Below the pieces are notes generated by a model. It saw only the letters and a list, made by a program, of their open reading frames with translations, ran no database searches and was not told the origin of the DNA. Positions 8,956 to 18,239 of a stretch of DNA of 64,000 nucleotides are shown here, piece after piece (position 1 is the first letter of the stretch; every line of letters begins with the position of its first letter). The position numbers and the translations under genes were made by a program. Origin of the DNA: Paraclostridium tenue (lineage in GTDB: Bacteria; Bacillota; Clostridia; Peptostreptococcales; Peptostreptococcaceae); contig NZ_JADPFO010000006.1 of assembly GCF_015668515.1 (NCBI RefSeq), forward strand, positions 39,973 through 103,972. The letters run 5' to 3'.

Positions 8956-9768
8956 TTACTTCCTTTTAGGATCTAACTTTCTCCTAAGCCCCTCTCCTAA
9001 GAAATTTATAGCTAAAACAGATATTATTATCATAAATCCAGGTGGTATCCATAACCACCATTCACTACTTAAAGTTCTCATATTCTGCGCAGCTGTAAGC
9101 ATATTCCCCCAACTTGGCATAGGAGGTTTTACACCCATTCCTAAAAAACTTAAAGATGCCTCCATAAGTATAGCAGTAGCCATTGATAAAGTTGTTGCAA
9201 CCAAAATACTAGATAATACATTTGGTATTATATGCTTTAAAATTATATCTAAATTATTAAATCCAATAGCTTTAGATGCCATTATAAAATCTCTTTCTTT
9301 TATAGATAAAACTTCTGCTCTTACAATTCTTGCTATATCTGTCCATGATAAAATAGCAATTATTATTATAAGATTTACAACACTAGGCCCAACAATTGCA
9401 GCTAGTGCTATAGCAACTATAAAAAACGGAAAGCACATTACTATATCTACAATTCTCATTATTATCGCATCTATAGCTCCCCCAAAATACCCTGCAATCA
9501 CTCCTAATATTGTTCCTATCATAACCTGTAGAATTGTTGCAAATACACCTACTAGTAAGGATACTCTCCCTCCATATAAAAGTCTTGCTAAAACATCTCT
9601 ACCTAAATCATCAGTTCCTAAAAGATGTTCTCCACTAGGAGGTGAACTTATATTGTATAAATCAACTGAAGATATATCCTGTTTTATAAATAAAGGACCT
9701 ATAAAAGATACTATAATTAATGTTATTAAAATGCTAGTTCCTATTAAAATCAATTTATTTTTTTTCAT
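8956..9768 (-). CDS. oppC: Oligopeptide-type ABC transporter permease (OppC-like)
   Basis: About 270 residues with six membrane helices. The periplasmic loop has the GTDDLGRDVLARLLYGGR motif shared by OppC/DppC, and the coupling helix has the EAA-type sequence ASKAIGFNNLDIILKH. I place the start at the ATG at 9768, because the upstream ATG at 9792 is followed by AGG AGG, which is the ribosome-binding site for the inner start. It forms the channel with OppB in the cell membrane. Confidence 0.9.
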   Translation of the reverse strand: MKKNKLILIGTSILITLIIVSFIGPLFIKQDISSVDLYNISSPPSGEHLLGTDDLGRDVLARLLYGGRVSLLVGVFATILQVMIGTILGVIAGYFGGAIDAIIMRIVDIVMCFPFFIVAIALAAIVGPSVVNLIIIIAILSWTDIARIVRAEVLSIKERDFIMASKAIGFNNLDIILKHIIPNVLSSILVATTLSMATAILMEASLSFLGMGVKPPMPSWGNMLTAAQNMRTLSSEWWLWIPPGFMIIISVLAINFLGEGLRRKLDPKRK

Positions 9769-9781
9769 TCTATATATCCTC

Positions 9782-10747
9782 CTATTTATCATATCTAATT
9801 CTTGGATCTATAATTGCATATAATATATCAGCAAGTAAATTAGATAATAAAATTATTATAGAAAGAATCATAAGAATTCCCATTATAAGAGAGTAATCTC
9901 TATTTAAAACAGCTTCATAACTAAGTCTTCCTATACCTGGCCATACAAATACAGTTTCTGTTAAAAGTGCTCCTGAGAATAAAAATGGTATTTGAAGACA
10001 AAATATAGTAACTATCGGTATAAGTGCATTTTTAAATCCATGTTTAAATATAGCCTTATTTATTGTTAATCCCTTTGATCTTGCTGTCGTTATATATTCC
10101 TTATCTAATACATCTATCATTGCAGATCTTGTATACCTTATAAATGCAGTGCTTTGTAAAAAAGCTAATACTATACCTGGCAATATCATATGCTTTAATG
10201 TATCAAGTACAGCTTTTATTCCTGTATAATCAGTTCCAAGAGTTTTCATACCTGATACTGGTAATAGTTTCAGATCAAATGAAAATATTTTTATAAGTAT
10301 AAGCCCAAAGAAAAATGCAGGTATTGATAACCCTATAAAAGAAACTACAGTTACAATATGATCAAATAAGGTATTTTTCTTTATGGCTGATAAAATACCT
10401 ATTCCTATTCCAAATATTAAGCTTAAAAGTAATGAAAATGATGCTAACAATACTGTATTTGACATTCTTGTACCTATTATGTTTAGTACTGGTTGTCCAT
10501 AATAAATTGAATATCCTAAATCACCTGTTAAAGCCCTTGAAATCCATTTAAAATACTTTATATATATAGGATCGTAATAACCTATTTTTTGTAACATCTC
10601 TTTTACTACTTCTGGTGAAACATTTGGATCTATCATTGTCGAATAAGGATTTCCTGGTTGTAAATGTATAAGTGCAAATATTATTATAGAAATCCCAAAT
10701 AATACAACTAATGATGTTAATAATCTTTTTAATATATATTTAGCCAA
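9782..10747 (-). CDS. oppB: Oligopeptide-type ABC transporter permease (OppB-like)
   Basis: A 321-residue permease with six helices. It has the N-terminal IHLQPGNPY and the coupling-loop TARSKGLTINKAIFKH typical of OppB/DppB. It starts with TTG at 10747 behind AAAGGAGTTTAAAAT. It is preceded by a hairpin at 10781-10811, which probably lowers its expression relative to the binding-protein gene. It partners OppC in the membrane. Confidence 0.9.
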   Translation of the reverse strand: MAKYILKRLLTSLVVLFGISIIIFALIHLQPGNPYSTMIDPNVSPEVVKEMLQKIGYYDPIYIKYFKWISRALTGDLGYSIYYGQPVLNIIGTRMSNTVLLASFSLLLSLIFGIGIGILSAIKKNTLFDHIVTVVSFIGLSIPAFFFGLILIKIFSFDLKLLPVSGMKTLGTDYTGIKAVLDTLKHMILPGIVLAFLQSTAFIRYTRSAMIDVLDKEYITTARSKGLTINKAIFKHGFKNALIPIVTIFCLQIPFLFSGALLTETVFVWPGIGRLSYEAVLNRDYSLIMGILMILSIIILLSNLLADILYAIIDPRIRYDK

Positions 10748-10780
10748 ATTTTAAACTCCTTTCTGTACTTATATGGAATA

Positions 10781-10811
10781 AAAAAGCTATCCTATAAAAG
10801 GATAACTTTTT
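10781..10811 (-). terminator. Intra-operon hairpin / partial terminator between oppA and oppB
   Basis: AAAAAGCTATCC pairs with GGATAACTTTTT (one G-U) across a 7-base loop, with a U-run on the minus strand. It lies 11 bases after the binding-protein stop and 33 bases before the oppB start, inside the apparent operon. Leaky terminators here are a known way to make more binding protein than permease. Confidence 0.7.
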
Positions 10812-10822
10812 ATTATTAAATA

Positions 10823-12499
10823 TTAATCTATATACCAATTTTCTACATTGTTAAAGTCATTAAATATAGATGGTTTATAGTTTTTAAGATGAGGATTATA
10901 AGCTTTTCTTATATTTTGAGAATATAAATATGCCCAAGGTACTTCTTCATTTAGAAGTTTTCCAAATTGAGAATACACTTCTTTACGTTCATTTTTATCG
11001 AATACGCTTATACCCTTTTCTATTAATTTATCTGCTTCATCATTTTTAAATGATGATATATTCCATGCAGAATTTCCTTTTTCATCTGATGCAGAAGTTG
11101 AATGCCAATATGCCTTTGGATCTGGATCTATTGTTAAATTGTTACCCATTAAGTATAAATCAAAATCATGGTTTGCTACTACTTTATCCATAAGAGCAGA
11201 GAATTCCATATTTTCAAGTTCTAACTTAACACCTATATCTTTTAAATTAGCTTGAATTATTGGAGCTGTTTGTTCTCTTAATGAATTACCTGTTGGGTAA
11301 GCTAATGTAGCTGTTAATTCTTTTCCATTTTTATCTTCAACTATACCATTGTTATCTCTATCTTCATATCCAGCTTCCTTTAAAAGTTCTTTTGCTTTTT
11401 CAACATTATGCTTATAGTCATTTAAAGTTGACTTATCTGGATAAGCCCATGAACTAGGTAACATAGGTGTATTTACAACTTGACCATTTCCTTCTAATAA
11501 TTTATCTACCATTGCATTTCTATCTAATGCATACATAAATGCTTGTCTTACATTTTTATCTTGAAATTTCTTTTCTCTAAGATTGAATCCCATATATTGG
11601 ATTAAGTTATTATCATAAGATACAACTTTCATACCTTTAGATTCTAACTCTTTAATATCTTTTTTCTTTAAATTTGATGCATCTATAACATCTACTGTAC
11701 CATTTAAAAGTTCTACTTGGGCTGTATCTTCATTAGCAACTTTTAATATGAACTTTTCAGTTTTTACTTCTCCATTAAAATAATCATTATTCTTTTTAAA
11801 CTGAACATCTTGACCTTCTGTAAATGATACAACTTCATATGGTCCAGTTCCAACAGGTTTAGTTAATAAGTCTTTTTGATCTTTCCACTGTGCTACCGGC
11901 ACTTTTTCCCATACGTGTTTTGGAATTATTCCCATTCCACCTAAATTTATAAGACCTGGTGAATATGGCTCTTCAAAAGTGAACTTAATCGTATTGTTGT
12001 CTATTACTTGTATACCTTCAATTTTATCAGCTTTTCCTTCATGGTATAATTTAGCTCCTTTTAGCTTTTCAACATCTCCATATTTTGAGCCAGTATAATC
12101 TTTATTCGCTAAACTAGTAAATGTAAATGCAACATCATCTGCTGTTAAAGGTTTTCCATCATTCCACTTTATATTATCTTTTAACTTAAATGTTATACTT
12201 AAATTATCATCTGATACTTCATAGCTCTTAGCTAATTCTGGTTGTGGATTTAAATTTTCATCAAAACTTAATAAAGAATTGTATGTAAGTGATATAACTG
12301 CATCATCATATACTGTATCATTAAGTAGTGGGTTAAATATTCCTGTAGGCGAACTTGTTAATGCATATACTATACTATTTTTTGAATCTGGTTGTACTGC
12401 ATTGTCATTTTTATTTCCTTTGTTGCTACATCCTGTAAGAATACTTATAGCTAATGTAGCTGTCATTACTAATGAAATTATTTTTTTTCTTTTTAACAA
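10823..12499 (-). CDS. oppA: Oligopeptide-type ABC transporter substrate-binding lipoprotein (OppA-like)
   Basis: A 558-residue family 5 extracellular solute-binding protein. The N-terminus is a lipoprotein signal: KRKK, a hydrophobic core and the lipobox ILTGC, so it should be anchored to the outer face of the membrane. The middle holds the family's NDGKPLTADDVAFTF and GTGPYEVVSF segments. The start is the TTG at 12499, preceded by GGGAGGAAAGTAAA; a more distal ATG has no ribosome-binding site. It delivers ligand to the OppBCDF transporter. Peptides are the likeliest ligand, though this family also includes nickel and sugar binders. Confidence 0.88.
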   Translation of the reverse strand: MLKRKKIISLVMTATLAISILTGCSNKGNKNDNAVQPDSKNSIVYALTSSPTGIFNPLLNDTVYDDAVISLTYNSLLSFDENLNPQPELAKSYEVSDDNLSITFKLKDNIKWNDGKPLTADDVAFTFTSLANKDYTGSKYGDVEKLKGAKLYHEGKADKIEGIQVIDNNTIKFTFEEPYSPGLINLGGMGIIPKHVWEKVPVAQWKDQKDLLTKPVGTGPYEVVSFTEGQDVQFKKNNDYFNGEVKTEKFILKVANEDTAQVELLNGTVDVIDASNLKKKDIKELESKGMKVVSYDNNLIQYMGFNLREKKFQDKNVRQAFMYALDRNAMVDKLLEGNGQVVNTPMLPSSWAYPDKSTLNDYKHNVEKAKELLKEAGYEDRDNNGIVEDKNGKELTATLAYPTGNSLREQTAPIIQANLKDIGVKLELENMEFSALMDKVVANHDFDLYLMGNNLTIDPDPKAYWHSTSASDEKGNSAWNISSFKNDEADKLIEKGISVFDKNERKEVYSQFGKLLNEEVPWAYLYSQNIRKAYNPHLKNYKPSIFNDFNNVENWYID

Positions 12500-12544
12500 T
12501 TTACTTTCCTCCCAATATTTTACTATAAATACCCAACTATTCAA

Positions 12545-12573
12545 ATGTTACATTATTTGATATTTTCTGTCAA
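12545..12573 (-). promoter_or_regulatory. Probable sigma-A promoter for opp operon
   Basis: On the minus strand TTGACA (12568-12573) and TAACAT (12545-12550) are separated by 17 bases, about 45 bases before the oppA TTG start. Confidence 0.55.
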
Positions 12574-12670
12574 TTTATATAGTTTTTTTCTATAATTAAC
12601 AATAATTCTATAGTTATATACTATTAATATACAAAATTTAATTTAATATATATAATTTTAAAAATAACAT

Positions 12671-12714
12671 AAAAAAGTAGGCAATTTATAAACTAATAAA
12701 CTACCTACTTTTTT
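12671..12714 (-). terminator. Terminator after isochorismatase-like gene
   Basis: AAAAAAGTAGG pairs with CCTACTTTTTT, extended by an imperfect inner stem. It lies just beyond the leftward isochorismatase-like gene and just upstream of the opp promoter. Confidence 0.8.
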
Positions 12715-12739
12715 ATTATAGAATTTTATTTATAATTTT

Positions 12740-13378
12740 TTATATTTCAATATTTTTTATAACTTCTATTCCATTTTGAATCATACTGTTTAAAAATACA
12801 GTGTTCATAATCTCAGCATTATGTAGTTTATCAATATTATATGTGTCTACTAATTCAATAGGAACTATAATATTTTTATCAATATTATTTTGATTAAAAT
12901 ATGCTTTTAATGTAACTACAAATTGATATATGCAAATATCTGTACAATCCCCAACAACTATAATATTTTCAATACCATTAAAATCCTTATCTTCTAAGCA
13001 GAAAAAGCCATTGGTAGAATTTTTAGGTATTACTTTTATTCCATTTATATTTTTAATTTCATCAACAACATCACTTTCAATATCATCAACTAAACAATGT
13101 TTAGGATAACTTCTAAGTTCTATAGAATCATTTGTATGACTATCGGTAAATGCTATTATTTCACAATTTTTATTGGCTAAAACTCTTGCTATGTTAGCTA
13201 TTGGATTAATTAATGCTTCTACTCTATCAGAATATAATGCTCCTTTTTTAGCAAATCCATTATTCATATCTACTATAAAAAGCATAGTTTTTTCTAGATC
13301 TAATTCATTTATATTTTTACTATTTAAATTATTTAAATTATCCTTTAAGTATTTAAAATCTTTTATTAAATTTTCCAT
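12740..13378 (-). CDS. Isochorismatase / nicotinamidase-like cysteine hydrolase
   Basis: A 212-residue cytoplasmic protein of the cysteine hydrolase superfamily. The likely triad is visible: Asp37 in FIVDMNNGF, Lys119 in KVIPKNS and Cys149 in GDCTDICIYQF. The TDSHTND stretch near residue 79 matches the metal-binding Asp-x-His of nicotinamidases. It may deamidate nicotinamide or a similar amide, but the superfamily is broad and no NAD-salvage gene is adjacent. The ATG follows AAAAGGGGGTATAT. It is monocistronic. Confidence 0.8.
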   Translation of the reverse strand: MENLIKDFKYLKDNLNNLNSKNINELDLEKTMLFIVDMNNGFAKKGALYSDRVEALINPIANIARVLANKNCEIIAFTDSHTNDSIELRSYPKHCLVDDIESDVVDEIKNINGIKVIPKNSTNGFFCLEDKDFNGIENIIVVGDCTDICIYQFVVTLKAYFNQNNIDKNIIVPIELVDTYNIDKLHNAEIMNTVFLNSMIQNGIEVIKNIEI

Positions 13379-13456
13379 ATATACCCCCTTTTTTAACTTT
13401 CTATTTCATAATATCAAAATATTTTTACAACTTCAATTGAAATAGTTATAGAAAAT

Positions 13457-13506
13457 AAAAATAGTAGTTACAAGATAATTTTATATTCTTATAACTACTA
13501 TTTTTT
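13457..13506 (-). terminator. Terminator after hutD-like gene
   Basis: AAAAATAGTAGTTA pairs with TAACTACTATTTTT, with an A-run to the left. It overlaps the stop region of the HutD-family gene. Confidence 0.8.
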
Positions 13507-14122
13507 AATAATATACTGTACTTTTTATAATTTCTAAATCTTTTTCTAGTTTATTTATTAGCTTAACTTTCTCTTTTGAATTTTTTCTAAATTTTATTAT
13601 AGCTAAATCTCCTTTTTCCACAGTTAATGATTTTCCTGATTCTAAAATCATATCAAATTCTTCATTTAAACTATAAAAAGATTGAGCTTCATATCTATAA
13701 TTATTTTCATTTAGCTTTTCTTTAGCTTTTATATCTATATAGGATTTAATCTTAATGTATTCTAACTCTCCTGTACAATCTTGATTGGTCATCAAATTAA
13801 AATCAATAGCTTTACCATAGCTTATAGTATCCCAATCACCACTAAAATTATCTACTTCAAATTTATTTAATTTTACTTCACTGTTATTTTTATGCTTTAA
13901 AATCAATTCACCATCAATTACCATTAACTTTCTTTGTATATTAGGTAATTTAGTAAATGTGGACTCTTGCATTTCTACCTTAGCTGAACTTACTCTCCAT
14001 TTAAAATTTTTATTTTCATACGATGAGTTTTCAGGGTATATGTATAACTGAGTTGCTTCTCCTCCAGACCATTTACTAGTTTTTTGACATTGCTTTTTTA
14101 TAATTTTAACGCTACAAGTCAA
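13505..14122 (-). CDS. HutD/Ves family protein
   Basis: A 205-residue, probably cytoplasmic protein of the HutD/Ves cupin-like family. The visible family hallmarks are the N-terminal KWSGGEATQLYIYP and WRVSSAKVE segments, followed by MVIDGELILKH. HutD proteins are often near histidine-use genes but no biochemical role is settled, and here no hut gene is nearby. The start is a TTG at 14122 behind AGGAGGGGGATATT. It stands alone between two terminators. Confidence 0.75.
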   Translation of the reverse strand: MTCSVKIIKKQCQKTSKWSGGEATQLYIYPENSSYENKNFKWRVSSAKVEMQESTFTKLPNIQRKLMVIDGELILKHKNNSEVKLNKFEVDNFSGDWDTISYGKAIDFNLMTNQDCTGELEYIKIKSYIDIKAKEKLNENNYRYEAQSFYSLNEEFDMILESGKSLTVEKGDLAIIKFRKNSKEKVKLINKLEKDLEIIKSTVYY

Positions 14123-14213
14123 AATATCCCCCTCCTAATAATTTCACTAGTTATATAAATATACTAACATACTTAATTATATATATATTCAAAGTTATAT
14201 ATTCCAAATAAAA

Positions 14214-14253
14214 AGCTGTAGATAAATTTTTAAAATAAAATTTATCTACAGCT
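14214..14253 (-). terminator. Terminator after small membrane protein gene
   Basis: AGCTGTAGATAAATTTTA pairs with AAAATTTATCTACAGCT, an 17-base stem with a U-rich tail on the minus strand. It ends the 62-codon gene. Confidence 0.8.
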
Positions 14254-14283
14254 AATCAATATATTATTTTTTTATATAAAAAA

Positions 14284-14472
14284 TTAATGTCTAGCTCTTT
14301 CTATTCCTCCAAGAGCTATATGAGCAACTCCAGCTCCTAATAAAAGTGCTCCTGCCATATTTTTATAATCATTTTTATTAAATTTATTATTTTTATTTTG
14401 TTTCATGTCTAAAGCAATACCTGCTGTTGTAACTGCGGTTCCTAAAACTATTGGTATCATGCCTTTTTTCAT
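14284..14472 (-). CDS. Small hypothetical membrane protein
   Basis: A 62-residue protein with two hydrophobic, Gly/Ala-rich segments (about residues 4-20 and 40-55) separated by a very polar Lys/Asn stretch, and a basic C-terminus (ERARH). It is preceded by AGGAGGATTAAT and followed by a strong terminator, which supports a real gene. I do not recognise the family. It is divergent from the 2H phosphoesterase gene. Confidence 0.6.
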   Translation of the reverse strand: MKKGMIPIVLGTAVTTAGIALDMKQNKNNKFNKNDYKNMAGALLLGAGVAHIALGGIERARH

Positions 14473-14664
14473 ATTAATCCTCCTAAGTAAAAGTATTTGA
14501 TTAAAGTTATTAATTTTAATAACTTTATAATTATATTGCTCTTATTTTTGTTTTAAATACTGAGTAATATTTTCATGTTTTACCTTAAAGTATTTTATTT
14601 AAGTTAAATATATTTTTTATATTTTGATATACTTATTAATAAAAAATATTTTTAGGAGGATATT

Positions 14665-15189
14665 ATGAGATATGTAGTAGTATCAGTAACTAAAGGAAAA
14701 GCAGGAGATTTTAACAATAAGCTTAGAAAAGAAGTGTATGAAAATTTTTCTGCTAAATCATCAAAGTTGCCAGCTCATTTTACTATAAAATCACCATTTG
14801 AAACTGATGATATTTCTAAACTTGATAATATATTAGAAAATTTTTGTAAGAATAATAAAATTACTCCTTATAAAATAAAAGGATATGACCATTTCGATGA
14901 TAGAGTTATATATATGAAGGTTTTTATGAGTACACAAGGACAAACTGTTCATAATAACTTAATAGATGCAATGTCTAAAATAAATTATATAAATTTTTCT
15001 AATCATGATGGAAAAGATAAAATTTTTCATGTAACTATAACTTCTAAAAAAATACAAAAAAACTTTACTGATATATATGAATACGTTAAAAGTATTCCAT
15101 GTGAGTTTGATTGTTTTTTTGATAATATTTCTGTTTTTAAATGGGAATATAACACTTGGATTTTACATAAAGAGTATTTACTAAAGTAA
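14665..15189 (+). CDS. 2'-5' RNA ligase / 2H phosphoesterase family protein
   Basis: A 174-residue protein with the two HxT motifs that define the 2H phosphoesterase superfamily: HFTIKSPFE (His38, Thr40) and HVTITSKK (His122, Thr124). Members act on 2',3'-cyclic or 2'-5' phosphodiester bonds in RNA or nucleotides. The substrate here is unknown. The ATG follows TAGGAGGATATT. It is monocistronic, with a terminator at 15226-15263. Confidence 0.85.
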   Translation: MRYVVVSVTKGKAGDFNNKLRKEVYENFSAKSSKLPAHFTIKSPFETDDISKLDNILENFCKNNKITPYKIKGYDHFDDRVIYMKVFMSTQGQTVHNNLIDAMSKINYINFSNHDGKDKIFHVTITSKKIQKNFTDIYEYVKSIPCEFDCFFDNISVFKWEYNTWILHKEYLLK

Positions 15190-15225
15190 TTGTTTATTTA
15201 AGTTATATTTATGTTTTATAAAAAA

Positions 15226-15263
15226 TAGAAATGGAAATATTAAAATTTCCATTTCTACTTTTT
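15226..15263 (+). terminator. Terminator after 2H phosphoesterase gene
   Basis: TAGAAATGGAAAT pairs with ATTTCCATTTCTA across a 6-base loop, followed by a T-run. Confidence 0.85.
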
Positions 15264-15290
15264 ATAAGTCTATTATTTTTTTTAATAAAT

Positions 15291-16631
15291 TTAATTAATT
15301 TCAAAATAATTTATATGATTATTGCTAAAATTTATTGCTTTACTAGAAACGCTTATATCCTTTAATTTAAAGTTTGCAATAAGTGATTTAAGCAGCTTCT
15401 ACTGCAGCATTTAAAGCCAAGATATTTGTTTGGAAAGCTATATCATCTTTTTTTTATAATTCTACTAATTTCATTAGATGTAAGTGATATCTCATCCATT
15501 ACATTAACCATTTGTTTCATTTGATCATTCCCATCTTTAACTTGGCGTCCTGAGCTTAATGTTAAATCATTAGCTTCTTTAGGATTACCTTCAGTGTATT
15601 TGATTTTCTTTGATATCTCTACAATATTTTCTGATAACTCTTGAATTGCACTTGCTTGTTCAGTAGCACTTTGTGATAGCATTTGTGACCCACTTGCAAC
15701 TTGATATGATGCTGCTCCTACTTCTTCTGAAGCTACATTTATTTCTTCCATTGTCTCACTTAAATCATCAGTTATTCTAATCACTGATTTTTCAATATTT
15801 TTAAATATTTATATATACTCAACTTAGGGTTCAATGTTGAAATTCACTAATGCAACTTCTCCTAAAACTCGAACTGTATCATTTTACGCATACTATCTGA
15901 TAAAGATCCTAATTCATCTTTTGATTCATACTCAATATTAATATCATAATCACCAACTGACATTTTATTTGCAGCGATTTCTATTTCTTCAATTGTTTTT
16001 TTAAACTCTTTGTAATATATATACATATAAATATTCCTGCTAATATAGAAGCAACAAAAATTATTGTAAAAGTAATCATTGCTGTTGATGTTGTATTTTC
16101 TATTTCTTTATCAAATCTAATACCTCTTGACGTTTTATCTTCATAAATAGATTTTGAATTATTTACACTTTCAACATATACTTGATAATACCCACTATCT
16201 TCTGTTATTACAAGTTGTTCTGCACTCTTATTCTATCCTCTTATCTATAAATTTATATATTTGGCCATTTTGTTGCTTTAAATTTGCAATAGATTTTTCA
16301 ATATCATCAATTAACTTTTTATCTCCTATTGAATTTGCACGTAATACTTTAATACTTTTATCAATACTATTAAAATCTTTTTGTACTGAAATTTCATGTT
16401 CTTTAGGCTTATTTCCTGCAATTGAATTCATAACATTTTGATTAATAGACACTATGTCTCTTCTAATTGCCATAGATTTATCCGTTACTTTATAAGGACC
16501 TTTCAATAATTCATGACTTTGTTTACTTGCTTTTTTTAAATTAAGTAATACATAAAAACTTGAAAATGCTGTAATCATTACAAAATAATAAATGATATTC
16601 CTAATTTTTTACCTATTTTTAAATCTTTCAT
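15291..16631 (-). pseudogene. Decayed methyl-accepting chemotaxis protein gene
   Basis: The pieces of one MCP lie in order but in different frames. The start is at 16631 (MKDLKIGKKLGISFIIL, after GGAGTATAT), followed by a four-helix-bundle sensor (16228-16578), a second membrane helix near 16050, HAMP (TIEEIEIAANKMSVGDYD), part of the signalling domain (15443-15784) and the conserved tip IAFQTNILALNAAVEAA (15391-15440). Immediately after it comes the MCP C-terminal motif LKSLIANFKLKD in another frame. I count at least five frame changes plus a deletion of most of the distal signalling domain. It cannot make a working receptor. It lies about 42 kb from the che cluster. Confidence 0.88.
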
Positions 16632-17005
16632 ATATACTCCTACCCATAATGATATGTATTTTGTTAACTTTTTCAAATAAAATTTATAACTAATTTAGTT
16701 TACAAACAAATTACCATGCATTGTAAAACATTATCATTCATAGTAATAAAATAAGTATATAATTTTTACTTTATGCCCCTAACACCAGAAATTTTTTCCC
16801 CATCTTTAAAACTAAAAAACATCTTTAATTATATTTAAAGCATTATTTTAAATTGTAAATCAGAATTTCATATAAAATTTTTTTAATATTGTGGAATATA
16901 ATTAACAAAATACATTACCTTGTATAAATACGATGGATAAAAATATATACACTTTATATTTCATATTTTCTTAGATTTGAAATTTGATAGATTTAAAAAT
17001 AAAAA
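16632..17005. other. A/T-rich intergenic region without recognisable gene
   Basis: About 370 bases between the decayed receptor gene and the terminator of the next gene. I see no open frame with a ribosome-binding site and no convincing structured element. It probably includes the old promoter of the receptor gene. Confidence 0.5.
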
Positions 17006-17056
17006 AATAATATAACTGAAAACTTACTTAAAAATAAAAACTCAGTTATATTATTT
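17006..17056 (-). terminator. Terminator after small zinc-ribbon gene
   Basis: AAATAATATAACTGA pairs with TCAGTTATATTATTT across a 21-base loop. It lies 38 bases past the stop of the zinc-ribbon gene. Confidence 0.65.
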
Positions 17057-17094
17057 ATTAACTATAAATTTTTTAACCTTAAAACAAACTAGTA

Positions 17095-17292
17095 TTAATC
17101 TTCTTCATATTCCATATAATCTTCAACTTCATGTCCACATACAGGACACTTATATATATCTACAAAATATTCATATTCTTCTCTAGTTTCATTTTCTAGA
17201 CCCTCATTTATTATCTCAATATCAGTTCCTTCTTCATGCTTAACTAAATCCATAACTTCAACTATACATTTAGGACAATACATTGTACTCAT
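17095..17292 (-). CDS. Small zinc-ribbon protein
   Basis: A 65-residue acidic protein with two CPxC pairs, YCPKC near the N-terminus and KCPVCGHE near residue 52. Together they would bind one zinc as a ribbon. The segment between them is rich in Glu. The start at 17292 is preferred because GGAGG lies just upstream, inside a longer frame. I do not recognise a function. Monocistronic. Confidence 0.65.
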   Translation of the reverse strand: MSTMYCPKCIVEVMDLVKHEEGTDIEIINEGLENETREEYEYFVDIYKCPVCGHEVEDYMEYEED

Positions 17293-17437
17293 TATATTTA
17301 CCTCCATTTAATATGATATGTATTTTGATATCTTAACTCTATTTTAATATAGCATAAATAAAAATCTACCTCAAAACAATTTAATTTCACACAAAATATA
17401 CTATAAAATTTAATTTAATTAAATAATTAACATTTAT

Positions 17438-18055
17438 TTAATCAAATATTGTGTCAAAACTTTTGTCATTAAATGCTTTGAAACACATTTGGATTTGTTT
17501 TTTATTATTTCTATTTAAAGATAAGTCAGGTAAATTGTATATATCAAAAAATTTACTTTCTTCAGTTTCTATATTTTCTTTAAAAGATCCATCTATTAAA
17601 TCACATAATAAAAATATTTTATATATCCCATAGGGACTTAATCTTTCATTATTTTTAGATGCATCTTGAATAGCTATTACCCTTTTAGGTATTATATTAA
17701 CCCCAGCTTCTTCTTTGGCTTCTTTTATTGCATTTTCTTTAAGACTTAAATGTACATCAGCCCATCCCCCCGGTAAAGACCAGCATTTATCTATACTTTC
17801 TTTAACTAATAATATTTTATTTTCTTTGAATATAGCACATCTAACATCTACCTTAGGAGTTTGATATCCTTTCTCATTACAAAATAAATCTTTTATTTTA
17901 GCAGTATTGACATAAGTATATTCGCTCATAATCTCTGCAGATAAATCCCTTATTTGTTCAAATCTTTCTATATCATACTTATCCTTTGAATAATTAATAC
18001 CTGATTGAGCTATTGCTTGAAGTTTTTTTGCCCAGATTAGCCATTTATCTTTCAT
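17438..18055 (-). CDS. NUDIX hydrolase with N-terminal Nudix_N domain
   Basis: A 205-residue protein. Residues 1-60 match the helical domain found before some Firmicute NUDIX enzymes (WAKKLQAIAQSGINY, FEQIRDLSAEI). The NUDIX box at about 96-119 reads GGWADVHLSLKENAIKEAKE followed by EAGV. The REUXEEXGU part is present as KEAKEEAGV, but the first Glu of the classic box is replaced (Leu103) and a usual Gly is His102. Relatives such as B. subtilis YjhB cleave nucleoside-diphosphate derivatives. The ATG follows AAAGGGGGATATC. Monocistronic. Confidence 0.85.
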   Translation of the reverse strand: MKDKWLIWAKKLQAIAQSGINYSKDKYDIERFEQIRDLSAEIMSEYTYVNTAKIKDLFCNEKGYQTPKVDVRCAIFKENKILLVKESIDKCWSLPGGWADVHLSLKENAIKEAKEEAGVNIIPKRVIAIQDASKNNERLSPYGIYKIFLLCDLIDGSFKENIETEESKFFDIYNLPDLSLNRNNKKQIQMCFKAFNDKSFDTIFD

Positions 18056-18202
18056 GATATCCCCCTTTAAATTTATTCATTTTATGAAAAATTACCTTGT
18101 ATAAATTTAATTTTAATATATAGTTCTCACTTGTTCTATTATAATTATTTTTTTATTTTATATTTATAATACTCATTTTTATACAGAATATCTTTATTTA
18201 AC

Positions 18203-18234
18203 AAAATAGACTAGGTATTCACCTAGCCTATTTT
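18203..18234 (-). terminator. Terminator after DUF1450-like gene
   Basis: AAAATAG-A-CTAGGT pairs with ACCTAG-C-CTATTTT around a 4-base loop, directly after the small CxxC gene. Confidence 0.75.
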
Positions 18235-18239
18235 AAAAT

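Noticed and set aside
15443..15784. 113-codon frame inside the decayed receptor considered as a separate small protein
   Set aside because: It has no ribosome-binding site and is plainly the signalling-domain piece of an MCP that continues in other frames on both sides.
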